From positions 282,752 through 346,751 of the forward strand of contig NZ_JAPRAQ010000008.1 of the NCBI RefSeq assembly GCF_029989365.1: a stretch of 64,000 nt of DNA, written 5' to 3'. This document shows positions 62,852-64,000 of the stretch, one piece after another; position 1 is the first letter of the stretch; each line of letters starts with the position of its first letter. The DNA comes from Bradyrhizobium sp. Arg816 (GTDB taxonomy: Bacteria; Pseudomonadota; Alphaproteobacteria; Rhizobiales; Xanthobacteraceae). The notes beneath the pieces were generated by a model. The model saw only the letters and a list, made by a program, of their open reading frames with translations. It was not told the origin of the DNA and did not search any database. The position numbers and the translations under genes are program-made.

Positions 62852-64000
62852 TCAGCGCGGCGGTGCGGTGCCGGGCGGGGGCGGCGGCAGCGAGGCCTGG
62901 CCGCCGTTGAGCAGCGGCGTGATGTTGCGGACGGTGACGCGCCGGTTGATCAGGCTCGGTCCTTGCGTCTGCTCCTTCAGATACTGCTCGCCATAGCCCT
63001 GCGAGGTCAGGTTCTCCGCCGGCACGGCGAACTGCTGGGTCAGCAATTCGGCCGCGGACTGCGCACGGCGATCCGACAATGACAGATTGTCGACCTCGTT
63101 GCCGACCGCGTCGGTGTGTCCCTCGATCAGGAACACCGCGCGCGGGTTGCGCTGGATCGCACGGTTGAGACCGTCGGCGATCCCCTGCAGCCGGGCCGCC
63201 TGGTCCGGCGGGATGGTCCACGAGCCCGTCTCGAAGGTGATCGTGTTGACGTCGATGCTCGGCATCTGCATGCGAACATTGGGGCTGTAGCGGATCTCGT
63301 CGAGCGTGTAACGCCGATCGATCCGCTGTACCGGCGGTGCCTCCATGGTCTGGTAGATCACGTCCGGCGATGCCTCCTGAGCGTCGACGATGTAGCGATC
63401 GTAGGGCATGTTGACCACCGGCGGCGGCACGTCGACATAGAAGCCGCCGACCGACCGCGGATCGCGGTAGCTGTTGTCGATGATGATGATCTCGCGCCCG
63501 CCGGGGTCCCTGCGGATTCGCCGCAGCAACGAACCGTCGGGACCGACCACGGTGATGACCTCGCTGCCATCAGGACGGATCACGACCGTGCGGGTTTCGC
63601 CGCCGATGGTGTCGGTGCGGATGTCGCGGGCGCCATAGCGGAAGCGATAGAGGTCGTTGCCGCGGACGTAGGCCTGCCCGCCCGGATCGCGGATGATGAT
63701 GCGATCAGGTTCGGTGTAGACGGTGCGGCCGCCTTCGATGGCCTCGCGTCGCTGGTTGTGGAGGTCGGCAATGGTCGCGCCGATCACGACGCCGGCCACC
63801 ACGCCCGCACCGATCGCGAGCGGTGTCAGGTCACGCTGCGGCGGCCGCGGCGGAGGCGGCAGCGGTGCGACGACTGTCGGCCTGGCCTGGAACGCAGGCG
63901 TGACCGTCGGCGGAGCGAATTGCGCGCGGTTGGGCGGCGGCGTTGCGGCCGCCGAGCCCGGGACTGTGCTCGGCGCTGCGGCACCGGCGGGCGCCGCGGG
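62852..64000 (-). CDS. OmpA-family protein, C-terminal part (runs off right edge)
   Basis: At least 382 residues; the start is beyond the window. The Pro/Ala-rich region near the edge is followed by a hydrophobic segment (LTPLAIGAGVVAGVVIGATIA), a beta-rich middle (VIRPDGSEVITVVGPDGSLLRR) and an OmpA-like peptidoglycan-binding domain (about the last 130 residues: INTITFETGSWTIPPDQAARL-type start, FLIEGHTDAVGNEVDNLSLSDRRAQ, GYGEQYL, NRRVTV). The membrane segment could anchor it with the OmpA domain in the periplasm. The frame is open to the edge. Confidence 0.9.
   Translation of the reverse strand, partial: PAAPAGAAAPSTVPGSAAATPPPNRAQFAPPTVTPAFQARPTVVAPLPPPPRPPQRDLTPLAIGAGVVAGVVIGATIADLHNQRREAIEGGRTVYTEPDRIIIRDPGGQAYVRGNDLYRFRYGARDIRTDTIGGETRTVVIRPDGSEVITVVGPDGSLLRRIRRDPGGREIIIIDNSYRDPRSVGGFYVDVPPPVVNMPYDRYIVDAQEASPDVIYQTMEAPPVQRIDRRYTLDEIRYSPNVRMQMPSIDVNTITFETGSWTIPPDQAARLQGIADGLNRAIQRNPRAVFLIEGHTDAVGNEVDNLSLSDRRAQSAAELLTQQFAVPAENLTSQGYGEQYLKEQTQGPSLINRRVTVRNITPLLNGGQASLPPPPPGTAPPR

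Overview
The window is a GC-rich, gene-dense, single-chromosome type of sequence that reads as an alphaproteobacterium of the Bradyrhizobium/Rhodopseudomonas group (Nitrobacteraceae). I infer this from the gene orders rsmB-heparinase-purH and tsaD-gpsA-EVE, from hemD-Mic60-hemY, an IalB-like secreted protein and DUF1674 (SdhAF4), and from many short palindromic intergenic elements with 'gtagcccggatggagcg', 'cgtcattgcgag' and 'cgtcattccgg' ends. No plasmid, prophage, transposase or CRISPR signature was found. Most of the content is core metabolism and housekeeping.

Layout. 1-9 kb: truncated ggt, a UMF1-type MFS permease, the minus-strand series rsmB-heparinase II/III-purH, then SdhAF4, a membrane-anchored nuclease and an L,D-transpeptidase. 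9-17 kb: acs, topoisomerase IB, an SRPBCC protein, a class III cyclase, and the minus-strand operon tsaD-gpsA-EVE. 17-21 kb: hemD, alphaproteobacterial Mic60 and hemY, then tRNA-Thr(CGT). 21-25.5 kb: the least ordinary part. It has two AT-richer orphan methyltransferases beside the tRNA, a small Thr/Ala-rich exported protein, a polysaccharide deacetylase, and two small exported Cys-rich proteins, with three TGTGA-N6-TCACA-like operators in the intergenic spaces.

25-38 kb: an MFS exporter with a monooxygenase-like tail, a Tat-exported hydrolase, a cytochrome P450, a second class III cyclase (DUF5939), TerB, SDR, GATase, enoyl-CoA hydratase, tRNA-Ala(CGC), YggT-DUF167-folD, ppa and a GNAT. 38.5-41.8 kb: a tight four-gene operon of hydrolase, DUF2269, SDR-DoxX fusion and DCC thiol oxidoreductase. 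42-53 kb: amine oxidase, typA, a Crp/Fnr regulator, a receiver-only response regulator, phoD, two TAXI receptors (one anchored in the membrane with a cytoplasmic tail), pterin dehydratase, YkvA and a Sel1 protein. 53.5-64 kb: a quinone oxidoreductase divergent from a DECR-like SDR, IalB, rlmN, a membrane protein, PAP2 phosphatase, argG, alkaline phosphatase and a truncated OmpA protein.

Functional threads: nucleotide second messengers (two soluble cyclases plus CRP-type palindromes), phosphate scavenging (PhoD, PhoA-like, PAP2), envelope maintenance, and heme/membrane organisation. The intergenic spaces are heavily occupied by at least nine families of imperfect palindromes. One pair (41774-41894 and 57751-57872) is about 97% identical in opposite orientation. 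All functional statements come from reading the sequence by eye, with no database search.
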